Source: Vallitalea sp.
Lineage (GTDB): Bacteria > Bacillota > Clostridia > Lachnospirales > Vallitaleaceae
DNA: 64,000 nt
Reading direction: 5' to 3'
NCBI RefSeq assembly: GCF_025211055.1
Contig: NZ_JAOARO010000057.1
Span: 1-64,000 of the forward strand
Shown: piece after piece, positions 1 to 8,733 of the stretch
Numbering within the stretch: the stretch's first letter is position 1
How the letters are laid out: each line of letters opens with the position of its first letter
Made by a program: the position numbers and the translations under genes
The notes under the pieces: generated by a model
What the model saw: the letters and a program-made list of their open reading frames with translations, nothing else
The model's database searches: none
Told to the model about the DNA's origin: nothing

Positions 1-185
1 GGGTCCACGCCCACATGCCATTGTGGATCGCCCTTATGTCTTAACTCCCAGCATAAGCCCGCGACTGGGCGTCACCAGCCAACACCAGGAACTTCATCGA
101 TATGCCCTTTTACGGATTTTTAGGCCCGTCTTCAAGATTAATGGTACCAACTAGGATACTGCATCTTTAGTATATCCAATAATAT
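1..185 (-). ncRNA. GC-rich structured RNA, candidate 5' part of OLE RNA (cut by window edge)
   Basis: This stretch is clearly richer in G and C than the AT-rich DNA around it and has no credible reading frame. Read on the minus strand it forms several local helices: CTTATG pairs with CATAAG around positions 36-61, CCACA pairs with TGTGG around 11-26, and CTGG/CCAG pairs occur near 63-85. It lies just after a run of nusB, xseA, xseB, ispA and a membrane protein gene. In many Firmicutes this isoprenoid/xse neighbourhood carries the large OLE RNA (about 600 nt), usually next to a membrane protein gene. The OLE call is inference from position and composition, as I cannot align it to the family. 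The 5' end is approximate and the 3' part lies outside the window. Confidence 0.5.
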
Positions 186-266
186 ATCATATTTAAGAAT
201 AAATCAAGTATCATTAATTAACAAATTTATAAATCTATTATTTAATTTTACCATTTTTATTATAAT

Positions 267-710
267 TTAATTGATTAATAGAGCTATAACAATACCTAAA
301 GCAGCTCCAACTAATACTTCCATATATGTATGTCCAAGCAACTCTTTTAACTGTCCATCAATCTTTAATCTGTAAGACCCTAATGCTTCAACAATGTTAT
401 TGATTGCTTTTGCTTGCTTCCCTGCGGCCATTCTAACTCCTGCAGCGTCATACATTACAATAAAAGATATTATCATCAATCCTCCGAATACAGGATCATT
501 ATACCCTAATAATTCACCAACTGAGAATGTCGCTGCCATAACTGAGGCTGTATGAGAACTAGGCATCCCCCCAGAACCCATAATTCTATCCATTCTAATT
601 TTCCTTGTTTTTATTAGACATGTAAAGAATTTAATACCCTGTGAAACAAACCAAGCAATAATTGCAGCTAATAAAACTCTATTCTCTGTAATAGTATAAA
701 AGTTCTCCAC
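267..710 (-). CDS. divergent PAP2 family (DUF212/YuiD-like) membrane protein
   Basis: Small polytopic membrane protein of about 147 residues. The motif GSGGMPSSHTASVMA resembles the SxxxH phosphatase motif of PAP2 enzymes, which places it in the divergent-PAP2 (DUF212) family. The family's biochemical function is not established. I chose the GTG at 710 because a GAGGTG ribosome binding site overlaps the ispA stop six bases upstream. The GTG at 719 would have no binding site. It follows ispA almost without a gap, so both are probably translated from the same transcript. A lipid-phosphate role near prenyl-diphosphate synthesis is plausible but unproven. Confidence 0.85.
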   Translation of the reverse strand: MENFYTITENRVLLAAIIAWFVSQGIKFFTCLIKTRKIRMDRIMGSGGMPSSHTASVMAATFSVGELLGYNDPVFGGLMIISFIVMYDAAGVRMAAGKQAKAINNIVEALGSYRLKIDGQLKELLGHTYMEVLVGAALGIVIALLIN

Positions 711-720
711 CAAATACACC

Positions 721-1629
721 TCATTTTTTTCTGTTTCTCAGATAAAAAATAAATTCTTTCAAAAATTCTTTTTCACTGCTATCAAAACTATTTAGATTAT
801 CTAAGGCTTCTTCAATTAATTCATTAACTATCTGCCTTGATTCATCAATACCTTTTATAGTTACATAAGTATTCTTTCCATTCTTATTATCACTACCAAC
901 TTGTTTTCCTAGTTCTTCTGTTGTACTAACAATATCTAGTATATCATCTTGAATCTGGAATGCTAATCCAATACATCTACCAATCTTTCTAAAATTCTCT
1001 ACTTTTTGCATGCTACCATTAGCAAGTATTGCTCCAACAGTTAGAGAAGCTTCTATTATAGCAGAAGTCTTATGTATATGAATATAATTAATAACATCCA
1101 TATTAATATTGTTTTGTATAACATCTGCTACTTGTCCACCAATCATTCCTTTTACTCCAGAGGCTTTTCCTATTTCTTTACAAGCCTTTAATTTCTCCTT
1201 AGCTTTTAACTTATTATCTTTTAAACAAGCATCAATCATTATTTCATAGGCACTATTAAGAAGACTATCTCCAGCTAGAATAGCTATATCTTCACCATAC
1301 TTTTTATGACAAGTCAGTATGCCTCTTCTATAATCATCATTATCCATCGCAGGTAAATCATCATGAATCAAAGAATATGTGTGAATCATCTCCATAGCTG
1401 CCATAAATGCATCTATCTCTTTTATATTATTACCGCCACATATTTTATATGCCTCCATCATCAATATAGGGCGTATTCTCTTTCCATTAGCCATTAGGCT
1501 GTACTTCATTGCATTATAAACAACATGGTCATATGGTGAAGTGTTTTCTGGCATATACTTCAATAATATCTTTTCTACCACTTTCTGTTTATCTTTTAGC
1601 TCATTACTAAAATTCATTACTCTGTTCAT
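721..1629 (-). CDS. ispA: polyprenyl (farnesyl/geranyl) diphosphate synthase
   Basis: Trans-prenyltransferase of 302 residues that condenses isopentenyl diphosphate with allylic diphosphates to make C15-type precursors in the cytoplasm. The first aspartate-rich motif DDLPAMD is at residues 90-96 and the second, QIQDDILD, near 227-233. GKRIRP near 49-54 is the usual isopentenyl diphosphate-binding segment. Length matches the family. A GGAAGG site lies very close to the first ATG, so the second ATG four codons later is also possible. It sits between xseB and the DUF212 gene in one operon. Confidence 0.95.
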   Translation of the reverse strand: MNRVMNFSNELKDKQKVVEKILLKYMPENTSPYDHVVYNAMKYSLMANGKRIRPILMMEAYKICGGNNIKEIDAFMAAMEMIHTYSLIHDDLPAMDNDDYRRGILTCHKKYGEDIAILAGDSLLNSAYEIMIDACLKDNKLKAKEKLKACKEIGKASGVKGMIGGQVADVIQNNINMDVINYIHIHKTSAIIEASLTVGAILANGSMQKVENFRKIGRCIGLAFQIQDDILDIVSTTEELGKQVGSDNKNGKNTYVTIKGIDESRQIVNELIEEALDNLNSFDSSEKEFLKEFIFYLRNRKK

Positions 1630-1656
1630 TTCCTTCCGTAAAAAACATTACACAAT

Positions 1657-1848
1657 CTAGTTTTCGTTTTGTATAACTTCGATTTCTTTCTCTACTTTAT
1701 CAATCTTATTATTACATTCTTTTAAAAACATCATGCCTTGTTTATATAGTTCTAGACTTTCTTCAAGAGTTGTTTCTCCTGACTCCAATCGTTTAACTAT
1801 TTTTTCTAGGCTGTCCAAATTCTCTTGAAAAGTTAATTTATTACTCAT
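1657..1848 (-). CDS. xseB: exodeoxyribonuclease VII small subunit
   Basis: About 63 residues, mostly helical, with the family signature LEKIVKRLESGETTLEESLELYKQG split over the middle of the protein. It forms a complex with XseA that degrades single-stranded DNA to oligonucleotides. I place the start at 1848 (MSNKLTFQEN), six bases after a GTGGGGT binding site. A longer start six codons upstream has no clear site. The chosen ATG overlaps the xseA stop by eight bases, which suggests translational coupling of the two subunits. Confidence 0.93.
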   Translation of the reverse strand: MSNKLTFQENLDSLEKIVKRLESGETTLEESLELYKQGMMFLKECNNKIDKVEKEIEVIQNEN

Positions 1849-3061
1849 AGCTACCCCACTTTCCACTTTCTATATTCTTAACTTTAGCCTCTATTTTTCC
1901 ATCATGTAATTGTATTAATAGAGTCTCTCCCATATTAACATCTGTTATACTTTTTATCTGACCATTAATATTTTCTATATAAGAATAACCTTTTTCTAAA
2001 TTGGTTATTGGAGATAACACGCTTAATTTATTTTGTAATAGACTTACATAGTTTTTATTATCATTAATTAATTCCTTAATTCTTCTATTCAATCTATCTT
2101 CAAATTCTGTTATATATTGTCTTTCCTTTAATACTCTCATTGATGGACTATTAAAGTCAAGTTTTATTTTATTTAGTTGGGTAGCTTTTATACAGGATTC
2201 AATTTTATTATTTATAATATTTGTAAGCTTGTAATTATATTTTTCTAATATACCATCTATTTCATCAAATGCTGGTATAGCAAGTTCTGCTGCTGCTGAA
2301 GGGGTTGGTGCTCTAAGGTCAGAAGTAAAATCTGATATTGTAAAATCTGTTTCATGTCCTACAGCTGATATTATTGGAGTATTGGCTTCATAAATAGCTT
2401 TTGCGACTATTTCTTCATTGAAAGCCCAAAGATCCTCTATAGAACCTCCCCCTCTACCAATAATAATAACATCAACATCAGTAACCCTATCAAGATATTT
2501 TATGCCTTTTACAATATTATTTGTAGCTTCCTCTCCTTGAACAAGGGATGGGTATAACACAATTCCTATATATTTATTTCTTCGTTTCGCTACATTGATT
2601 ATATCACGAACAGCCGCTCCTGTATCAGAGGTTACTATACCTACTCTTCTTGGATATCTAGGTATCATTTTCTTATTATCCGAATCAAAATATCCTTTTA
2701 TCTGGAGGTTCTCTTTTAATATCTCAAATTTCTTATATAAGTCTCCCATACCATCTGATTTTATTTGCTGTACATAAAGTTGGAATGTCCCAGCTCTTTC
2801 ATATACTGAGATATAACCTCTAGCAGTAATGTTAATTCCATCCCTTAACTCGCATTCTATAAAATCACGATAGTTTTTAAACACAACACAGGATATTGCA
2901 CTATTGGTATCTTTCAACGTGAAATATACGTGTCCTGAACCGTGTATCTTGCAATTGGAAACTTCACCTTTTATCCAAATATCATTAATGACATAATCAT
3001 TTACAAATATTTTCTTAATATAGGCATTAACCTGTGATACTGAAAAAATACTCTTTTTCAT
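1841..3061 (-). CDS. xseA: exodeoxyribonuclease VII large subunit
   Basis: About 406 residues. The N-terminal OB-fold (roughly residues 5-100, IWIKGEVSN and GSGHVYFTLKD) binds single-stranded DNA. The catalytic core follows, with GIVTSDTGAAVRDI, IIIGRGGGSIEDLWAFN and SAVGHETDFTISDFTSD, and then a long helical C-terminal arm. It cleaves single-stranded DNA with XseB. The ATG at 3061 follows a GGGGTGAT site with six bases of spacing and is preferred over a GTG three codons upstream. It is separated from nusB by only a few bases and overlaps xseB. Confidence 0.96.
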   Translation of the reverse strand: MKKSIFSVSQVNAYIKKIFVNDYVINDIWIKGEVSNCKIHGSGHVYFTLKDTNSAISCVVFKNYRDFIECELRDGINITARGYISVYERAGTFQLYVQQIKSDGMGDLYKKFEILKENLQIKGYFDSDNKKMIPRYPRRVGIVTSDTGAAVRDIINVAKRRNKYIGIVLYPSLVQGEEATNNIVKGIKYLDRVTDVDVIIIGRGGGSIEDLWAFNEEIVAKAIYEANTPIISAVGHETDFTISDFTSDLRAPTPSAAAELAIPAFDEIDGILEKYNYKLTNIINNKIESCIKATQLNKIKLDFNSPSMRVLKERQYITEFEDRLNRRIKELINDNKNYVSLLQNKLSVLSPITNLEKGYSYIENINGQIKSITDVNMGETLLIQLHDGKIEAKVKNIESGKWGSYE

Positions 3062-3075
3062 TAATATCACCCCGG

Positions 3076-3471
3076 TTAGTTTACAACTTTGGCGAGAATT
3101 CCATTAACAAATGATGGTGAATGATCCCCGCCATATTTCTTAGCAATTTCTATTGCTTCGTTTATTGCTACATTAGTAGGGATATCTTCGTCGAATTCTA
3201 TTTCATAGATAGCAACTCTTAGAATACTTACATCTACTTTGGACATTCTACTTATGGACCATTTCTCAGCATTCTTATTAATCATTTCATCAATAGATTC
3301 TAATTTTTCAAATATAGATATAGCTTTATGTTTTATATATTCTCTAGCAGTATCACTTGTTTCAAGCTCGTTAAGATATACTCCTACTCTATCAGTAAAT
3401 CTTTCTTCTTCATTAAATTCAATAGCAAATACTAGTTTAAAAATATGCTCTCTCATGATCCTTCTGTTCAT
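3076..3471 (-). CDS. nusB: transcription antitermination protein NusB
   Basis: All-helical protein of 131 residues that binds boxA RNA with NusE (S10) and supports rRNA antitermination. The end region holds the family pattern VAINEAIEIAKKYGGD followed by SPSFVNGILAKV. MNRRIMREHIFKLVFA is the usual N-terminus. A strong AGGAGGT site precedes the start. It is first in a nusB-xseA-xseB-ispA-DUF212 unit and is separated from asp23 by a hairpin at 3530-3559. Confidence 0.95.
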   Translation of the reverse strand: MNRRIMREHIFKLVFAIEFNEEERFTDRVGVYLNELETSDTAREYIKHKAISIFEKLESIDEMINKNAEKWSISRMSKVDVSILRVAIYEIEFDEDIPTNVAINEAIEIAKKYGGDHSPSFVNGILAKVVN

Positions 3472-3529
3472 AATGTACCTACCTCCTGGGATTAAATATA
3501 TATTGAATAAATATTTTTATTACATTTTA

Positions 3530-3559
3530 ATACCCTTAAATATAAATATTTAAGGGTAT
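3530..3559. terminator. hairpin between asp23 and nusB
   Basis: A perfect 13-bp stem (3530-3542 with 3547-3559) with a four-base loop and a CCCTT/AAGGG core. It lies downstream of asp23 on the minus strand and is followed there by an AT-rich stretch, so it probably ends or attenuates the asp23 transcript. Confidence 0.7.
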
Positions 3560-3644
3560 CTTTATTATACTATATTTAGTTAATTGTACAAGCAAATATT
3601 TTAAAAATTATAGTTATAACCTGTTATAGTGGTTATAATCCTAT

Positions 3645-4019
3645 CTATTTGCTTTTTTCTACGTTAACACCAGCTACTCTTATGTTAATCTCATCCACTT
3701 CAAGTCCTGTCATAGTCTCTACTGCATTCTTAACCTTTTCTTGAACATCATTAGTTACTTCAGGAATACTGCTTCCAAAATCAACTATCAATGAGAGTTC
3801 AAGTGAAACATCTTTTTCACCAACATCAACTAAAACACCTTTTGCCAAGTTCTTTTTACCAAGCATCTCAACTAAATCGCCAGTAAAATTACCTACCATA
3901 CCAGCAACTCCCTCTACTTCTGTAGCTGCTAATCCAGCGATTATAGCAATAACTTCATCTGCAATATGGACTTCTCCGACTTTATCTTTTTCGTGTATTT
4001 TAACTGTCTGTCTATCCAT
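3645..4019 (-). CDS. Asp23/Gls24 family envelope-stress protein
   Basis: Protein of 124 residues beginning MDRQTVKIHEKDKVGEVHIA, with the typical pattern VIAIIAGLAATEVEGVAGM near residues 22-40 and a C-terminal GLEVDEINIRVAGVNVEK. Members of this family are abundant cytoplasmic proteins, often held at the membrane, and linked to cell-envelope stress. Its place between spoIIIAH and nusB is common in Clostridia. A clear AGGAGGA-type site lies upstream. Hairpins separate it from both neighbours, so it may be expressed on its own. Confidence 0.9.
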   Translation of the reverse strand: MDRQTVKIHEKDKVGEVHIADEVIAIIAGLAATEVEGVAGMVGNFTGDLVEMLGKKNLAKGVLVDVGEKDVSLELSLIVDFGSSIPEVTNDVQEKVKNAVETMTGLEVDEINIRVAGVNVEKSK

Positions 4020-4145
4020 TAATTAATCCTCCTATCTCAGCTATATTTTATTATATGAATTCATTAATGCTATTTTTAATAAAACCATTTCTAGGTTAAT
4101 TATAACAAATCTTATAGGTTTTGCAAATTATTTTTTCTAATAATT

Positions 4146-4183
4146 TTAGGCTTCCATGTAGTGTTCCTTACATAAAAGCCTAA
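4146..4183 (-). terminator. terminator after spoIIIAH
   Basis: TTAGGCTT at 4146-4153 pairs with AAGCCTAA at 4176-4183, with an inner ATGTA/TACAT stem. It lies just after the spoIIIAH stop on the minus strand, followed by a T-rich stretch. It closes the spoIIIA operon. Confidence 0.7.
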
Positions 4184-4201
4184 TATGGTTTCTATATATG
4201 T

Positions 4202-4996
4202 TTATTGTGCTTTAGTAACATCTAATAATGTGATTACAATATTTTCTGCGTCAACTCCTGTTTGTCTCCTCACTACATCTTCTACTTTTGCAAGATCTGC
4301 TTGTGATAGTTCTTTTGCATTAATTACTACATCAACTTTATCATCAATCATTCTTACAAATACATCTTTGAACCCTTTAGCTTCTAAGATAGATTCGGCA
4401 GCAGCTTCTTTTTCAATTCTATCTTGAAGGTCAATCATTTCTTTTACTGCTTCCACTTTATTTTCATCTTTCAGATTTTGATTGTCTATTACTAATAGAT
4501 ATCCTTCTTTTAATTTTGAATAATCTTGTTCCCTATCAATTTTAGCTTGTAAGAAATAACCTGCTTGTAATGTATTACCACTTGTCAAAATAGCTTCTCC
4601 TACATTACTATCATTTTTTTCAGTAGAAGTTTCTTTTGCTTCTTCTTTTTTTTCATCCTTATTATCATTTTCTGGAACAGCTGAAGTAGGCTCAGTTGTT
4701 TTGTTCTCTCCTTGTTTCTGTTCCTGTTTTTGCTCTGGCTTAATATTATTTGATGATTCTTGTTTAGATACATTATCTGCATTTTCTTCAACTTTTGCAT
4801 CAGTATTGGTATTCTCACCATTTGGTACTAATGCTTGTGATGTTGTAACATTATCTTTTTTCTTTTCTTCACTTTGATTATTCAATACTTCTTGTGTAGG
4901 AGTACCATCATTTTCTGTAAACTGAAGATATCCCGCTATCGCAATCATAATAACCAAAGCAGTTATTATAATTTGATTTTTTTTAAAAGTTTGCAT
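4202..4996 (-). CDS. spoIIIAH: stage III sporulation protein AH
   Basis: Protein of 264 residues: one N-terminal membrane helix (about 7-25), a long Glu/Lys/Asn/Gln-rich linker (about 35-140) and a C-terminal domain related to YscJ/FliF ring proteins. In Bacillus subtilis the homologue sits in the mother-cell membrane and binds forespore SpoIIQ to form the feeding-tube channel. The acidic low-complexity linker is longer than in the Bacillus protein. It is the last gene of the eight-gene spoIIIA operon, with only two bases between it and spoIIIAG. Confidence 0.93.
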   Translation of the reverse strand: MQTFKKNQIIITALVIMIAIAGYLQFTENDGTPTQEVLNNQSEEKKKDNVTTSQALVPNGENTNTDAKVEENADNVSKQESSNNIKPEQKQEQKQGENKTTEPTSAVPENDNKDEKKEEAKETSTEKNDSNVGEAILTSGNTLQAGYFLQAKIDREQDYSKLKEGYLLVIDNQNLKDENKVEAVKEMIDLQDRIEKEAAAESILEAKGFKDVFVRMIDDKVDVVINAKELSQADLAKVEDVVRRQTGVDAENIVITLLDVTKAQ

Positions 4997-4998
4997 AA

Positions 4999-5601
4999 TT
5001 ATTCCCCCTTAATTTGAACCATTTTCATTACTTCTATTTTATGCATAGGAACGTCTAATAATACTTTAGCCGCATTAATTAAGTTTTTTTTAACAAGTAT
5101 ATCATCACCGCCTTCAGCTATTATTACAACGCCACTAATCTCTGGTTCAAGCTCTTTTAATATGATTGGTTTAGTAGAACCATCGGAGTTATTAATCAGT
5201 ACAGTGGCTTCTTTAGAATCTGTTTGAATGTTTTGTCTTGTTCCACCTTCACTATCTACTTCATCGGATTGTGTTTGTGAACTAGGGGTATCTTTATTTA
5301 TAATTATTTCACCGCTTGTTTTTAACATGATTATTACTTCAACTTTACCCACTCCATCAATATTAGTGAATTCCTTCTCAAGTCTTTTTTCAAGTTTTTC
5401 TTCATACGTTTGGGGATTACTTGCCTTATATGTATTAGGTGCAATGATACTATTATCTACCTTCGTATTATTACTTGGTTTAATAAGATTTTTTGAAAAT
5501 AATAGAAGCAATAATCCTGTCAAGAACATAATGAAGAGAAAGCTTATTCTTTTTTTATCTTTTTCAGCCTTATTGCCTTTTGTAAAAAAATCAAATTTCA
5601 T
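4999..5601 (-). CDS. spoIIIAG: stage III sporulation protein AG
   Basis: About 200 residues: a positively charged N-terminus, one membrane helix (about 18-36, FLFIMFLTGLLLLLF) and a ring-building domain (LEKRLEKEFTNIDGVGKVEV, then GVVIIAEGG and VLLDVPMHKIEVMKM). Homologues form a large ring in the intermembrane space around the forespore. I chose the ATG at 5601 because AGGAGG lies six bases upstream. The longer frame adds 11 unlikely residues. It is in tandem with spoIIIAH. Confidence 0.94.
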   Translation of the reverse strand: MKFDFFTKGNKAEKDKKRISFLFIMFLTGLLLLLFSKNLIKPSNNTKVDNSIIAPNTYKASNPQTYEEKLEKRLEKEFTNIDGVGKVEVIIMLKTSGEIIINKDTPSSQTQSDEVDSEGGTRQNIQTDSKEATVLINNSDGSTKPIILKELEPEISGVVIIAEGGDDILVKKNLINAAKVLLDVPMHKIEVMKMVQIKGE

Positions 5602-5647
5602 CTTTATCCTCCTGTACTTATAGGTTAAAAACAAAGTGTAAAAACAG

Positions 5648-6265
5648 TTAACATGTCTCTATAGTAATATGTATATTATTAGAGGACAATTTATAGAAGT
5701 TTTTAATTATTTTTTTTATTTTTTTTTCTAATAAAATATTTTCAGATGACCTTAATGTTTGATTATTATTAGATTCTCCAATGAGAACTTTTTCTATTTT
5801 TACTCTTTCTACCTGCGGATCTTTCTTTTCAATATATTCACTATTCACTGTAAGATCTATTTCTTTTATAGCACCGTAATTTTCATTATTAATATCTTCT
5901 TCAATCTCTACTGAAACATTTTTTATAGAGATTTTTTCATCTTCTAGTAGTCCTTTTACATGATTAATTATCTTTTCTTTATAAATTTTCAAGGTTATTT
6001 CATTTTGAATTTCTGAGTATTTGTTTTCAGTTCCCTGGGTATCCGTATAATTGATATTAAACTGATTTTTGATAACATCCAAATTGAATTGTTCCATTAT
6101 CCCATTATATTTGATTATTGGGTTTATTATTATAATTATCAATATAATTCCAGAAAACAATCGAAAATATTTCTTCATATTTCCATCAGGTATTAGATAT
6201 TCCAATATCTTAGCTAACAATAAAAAAATAACTATGTTTCTTATAAAACTATAGAATGCTTCCAT
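5648..6265 (-). CDS. spoIIIAF: stage III sporulation protein AF
   Basis: Protein of 205 residues with two N-terminal membrane helices (about 8-25 and 33-50, with LIPDGNMKKYFRLFSGIIL between and within them) and a soluble C-terminal domain rich in Lys, Glu and Asn. The two-helix start and its place between AE and AG identify it. It is part of the mother-cell-side SpoIIIA complex needed for sigma-G activity. The soluble part is poorly conserved in the family, so the call rests on topology and order. Confidence 0.9.
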   Translation of the reverse strand: MEAFYSFIRNIVIFLLLAKILEYLIPDGNMKKYFRLFSGIILIIIIINPIIKYNGIMEQFNLDVIKNQFNINYTDTQGTENKYSEIQNEITLKIYKEKIINHVKGLLEDEKISIKNVSVEIEEDINNENYGAIKEIDLTVNSEYIEKKDPQVERVKIEKVLIGESNNNQTLRSSENILLEKKIKKIIKNFYKLSSNNIHITIETC

Positions 6266-6292
6266 ATTTTCATTCCTTCATTTAATAATATT

Positions 6293-7453
6293 TTATCTTA
6301 TGTAAGCTGTAATACTTGTTGCATTCAAGATTATCGTTATTGTGATTATAAATAAAAAAGCGGTAATAATAACTATTCCAAGTAATATGAAACATATATC
6401 TCCAACATTGGATAAACAATTAACTATACGTTTATCGGATATTGGCTGAATTATGGCAGATGCAAATTTATATAATAAAGTCACAACAAGTATTTTTATT
6501 ATTGGTATTAGACATATTACAATGATAATTATCAAAGCTACTATACCTATTCCATTTTTAATTAGAACTGCACACCCTAGAACTGTATCAGCTACACCGC
6601 TTAATGTAGTTCCCACAAAAGGAATAGCCGATACTGCAACTTTGACAGATTTATTAGCTATACCATCTATAATAGGTGTTGTAAAACTCTGCATGGTAAG
6701 AACTGCCGCAAAAACAATGACAAGTACCTTGATCCCCCAGTTAACTATGTTTTTGAATAGTTCCACCATCTTGGATAGAATACTTTCTTCTGTAATGCTG
6801 TTAATTATTTCAAGAACAATAATTATATATACAAAAGGCACTACATATTTTAGAATAATGTTTTCTACCATTCCTATTATCATTAGCATTATTTGGCTAT
6901 AGAGAAAAGTTGAAGTATAATTCCCCGACAAAGCAGTAGCAGCAAATAAGCTAGGTATCAAAGTTTTAATAAAGGTCTGTAGATTAGATATTACTTGAAG
7001 CGCTATAGTATTCAATATATTGTAAGATTTCAGTATTATGGTTGACATCAATAAAAAAACAACAAAGTAGCCAACTTCTCCTACATATTTATTATTAAAA
7101 GCAGTAGTAAAATTAGTGAATACTGCTGCTATTAAAGCAATGGCAATAAGTTCTATTATTAATTTTATATTGCCTTTTACTTCTATGAAGATATTATCTA
7201 ACACTAATCCAAACATATCATTGAAATTAAGGTCCAAATCTCCGCTAATAACTTTGTTGAATGTTTCCCTGAAGTTAATCTTCAACCCATTTTCATTACT
7301 AAGTATTTCGTCTACTGCTGATTGAATATCATCATACTCAATAACTCTTTCCTGCTCTGCTAATATACTATCTACTTCTGATGAAGCAAATACACTCATA
7401 GATGATAATTTTAAAGCTATAACTATTATCAATAACCATCTAATTCTTCTCAT
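6293..7453 (-). CDS. spoIIIAE: stage III sporulation protein AE
   Basis: Protein of 386 residues with a signal-like N-terminus, a short extracytoplasmic section (about 25-90) and about seven to eight membrane helices. The family pattern SGNYTSTFLYSQIM and the helix-rich segment with VKVAVSAIPFVGTTLSGVAD are visible. It is the largest membrane component of the SpoIIIA channel. The sequence is intact and close to the usual length (about 390-400). It lies between spoIIIAD and spoIIIAF with short gaps, as in the standard operon order. Confidence 0.95.
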   Translation of the reverse strand: MRRIRWLLIIVIALKLSSMSVFASSEVDSILAEQERVIEYDDIQSAVDEILSNENGLKINFRETFNKVISGDLDLNFNDMFGLVLDNIFIEVKGNIKLIIELIAIALIAAVFTNFTTAFNNKYVGEVGYFVVFLLMSTIILKSYNILNTIALQVISNLQTFIKTLIPSLFAATALSGNYTSTFLYSQIMLMIIGMVENIILKYVVPFVYIIIVLEIINSITEESILSKMVELFKNIVNWGIKVLVIVFAAVLTMQSFTTPIIDGIANKSVKVAVSAIPFVGTTLSGVADTVLGCAVLIKNGIGIVALIIIIVICLIPIIKILVVTLLYKFASAIIQPISDKRIVNCLSNVGDICFILLGIVIITAFLFIITITIILNATSITAYIR

Positions 7454-7500
7454 AGTATTCTCCTAATTTATTTAAAACTAATTGACCCTTAAGTAGTAAT

Positions 7501-7890
7501 CTATATTAAGATATTAGTTATCATATTAATGATTGATAGTATTACGGGCATGGATATAATTAATATCATTATTTTCCCTGCCATCTCTATTTTACTTGCT
7601 ATTGCTTGCTGTCCAGCATCTTTACATAATTGTGCACCAAATTCTGTTATGAAGGCAATTCCCAGTATTTGCAGTAGTATCTTTATATATATATCATTTA
7701 TGTTGATTAAACCTGTAATTCTAGTTATCAAATCCAGTATTACTCCTAACTTATCAATAACAATAAAGAAGATAACTATACTAGCTGCAATACCTATATA
7801 AATACCAAATTCAGCATTACTTTTTTTTAGTACAACTATTAATATAGTTGATACAATACCGATAATAACAACTTGTACAGCTTCCATCAA
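7501..7890 (-). CDS. spoIIIAD: stage III sporulation protein AD
   Basis: Protein of 129 residues with four predicted membrane helices. VLKKSNAEFGIYIGIAAS near residues 20-38 and FGAQLCKDAGQQAIASKIE near 83-101 are the family hallmarks. It resembles FliQ/EscS-like export components together with SpoIIIAC and contributes to the mother-cell membrane channel. Length matches the family. Confidence 0.95.
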   Translation of the reverse strand: MMEAVQVVIIGIVSTILIVVLKKSNAEFGIYIGIAASIVIFFIVIDKLGVILDLITRITGLININDIYIKILLQILGIAFITEFGAQLCKDAGQQAIASKIEMAGKIMILIISMPVILSIINMITNILI

Positions 7891-7954
7891 AACATTCCTT
7901 TCAGGTTACCTATATACCATCTATACATCCATTTCAATAAGTTCAATGTATTTT

Positions 7955-8149
7955 CTACAATTGAAACAACGTCTGTATTTTTTCAAATAGTTCACTTATA
8001 TATTCCACAATCCAATAAAGGACAACAACTAATCCTGCTAATGTAGTTAACATAGCTTGTTCATCTTTTCCTGCTTTCGTTAATAATTGGTTGAGTACTG
8101 CAACCACTATTCCAACTGCAGCTATTTTAAAAACAATAGATATATCCAT
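7955..8149 (-). CDS. spoIIIAC: stage III sporulation protein AC
   Basis: Two-helix membrane protein of about 64 residues, MDISIVFKIAAVGIVVAVLN then a LLTKAGKDEQAMLTTLAGL loop-and-helix. Sequence and size match SpoIIIAC closely. The ATG at 8149 has a GGGGAGGG site just upstream. A longer frame starting at 8176 adds residues that do not fit the family. It sits between AB and AD in the standard order. Confidence 0.95.
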   Translation of the reverse strand: MDISIVFKIAAVGIVVAVLNQLLTKAGKDEQAMLTTLAGLVVVLYWIVEYISELFEKIQTLFQL

Positions 8150-8194
8150 TATTACCCTCCCCTCAGAATAAGGCACATTAAAAATTATCTTTTG

Positions 8195-8716
8195 CTATAT
8201 AAAAAGTACAATAACCAATATACCTCCTAGAACTCCAAGACTTCTATATAATTTATTGTACTTAGCATCATCTTCCATCGTAACTTTTATTTCTTCACCT
8301 ATTTGCTCTAGGAGCAAATTGATATTATTATTCTGCATTTCTTTATCTAGATAGCCTATATTTTCACTGAATATCATAATATTTTTTATATCTGTAGGAT
8401 TCAAGTAAGTCCTTTTTAATATTTCTTCAGCTTTTTTTTTCCATACTTCTGTTAATGTTTTTCCTGAATTGAGTTTTAGTTCTTCTGATATGGATTTAAA
8501 AAAATCAGCTATCTCATGGTCAAATCTTTTACTGATATCCTCTAAGGCTTCGGGCATTGGAGATAATGAGTAATTGATTTCACCTCTTAACAGAATTAGC
8601 GCCTTTTTTAATATTCTAAGGTCATTGCTTCTTCTTATGTAACTTTTACTATAATAAAAACCTAAAAGTGAAGATGATATAAGTATTAGAGTAGCACCTA
8701 ATATTTTTACAACCAT
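8195..8716 (-). CDS. spoIIIAB: stage III sporulation protein AB
   Basis: Protein of 173 residues with hydrophobic helices at both ends (about 3-20 and 158-173) and a helical middle. SYIRRSNDLRILKKALILLRGEI near residues 25-47 is typical, as is the ending KLYRSLGVLGGILVIVLFI. It is related to type II secretion GspF-like proteins and works with SpoIIIAA in the complex. It lies between AA and AC. Confidence 0.94.
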   Translation of the reverse strand: MVVKILGATLILISSSLLGFYYSKSYIRRSNDLRILKKALILLRGEINYSLSPMPEALEDISKRFDHEIADFFKSISEELKLNSGKTLTEVWKKKAEEILKRTYLNPTDIKNIMIFSENIGYLDKEMQNNNINLLLEQIGEEIKVTMEDDAKYNKLYRSLGVLGGILVIVLFI

Positions 8717-8733
8717 GAAATAACCCCCTTTAC

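Noticed and set aside
1..185. tmRNA, RNase P RNA or a riboswitch
   Set aside because: No tag reading frame or CCA end for tmRNA, none of the RNase P core signatures, and the position after an operon rather than before one speaks against a riboswitch.
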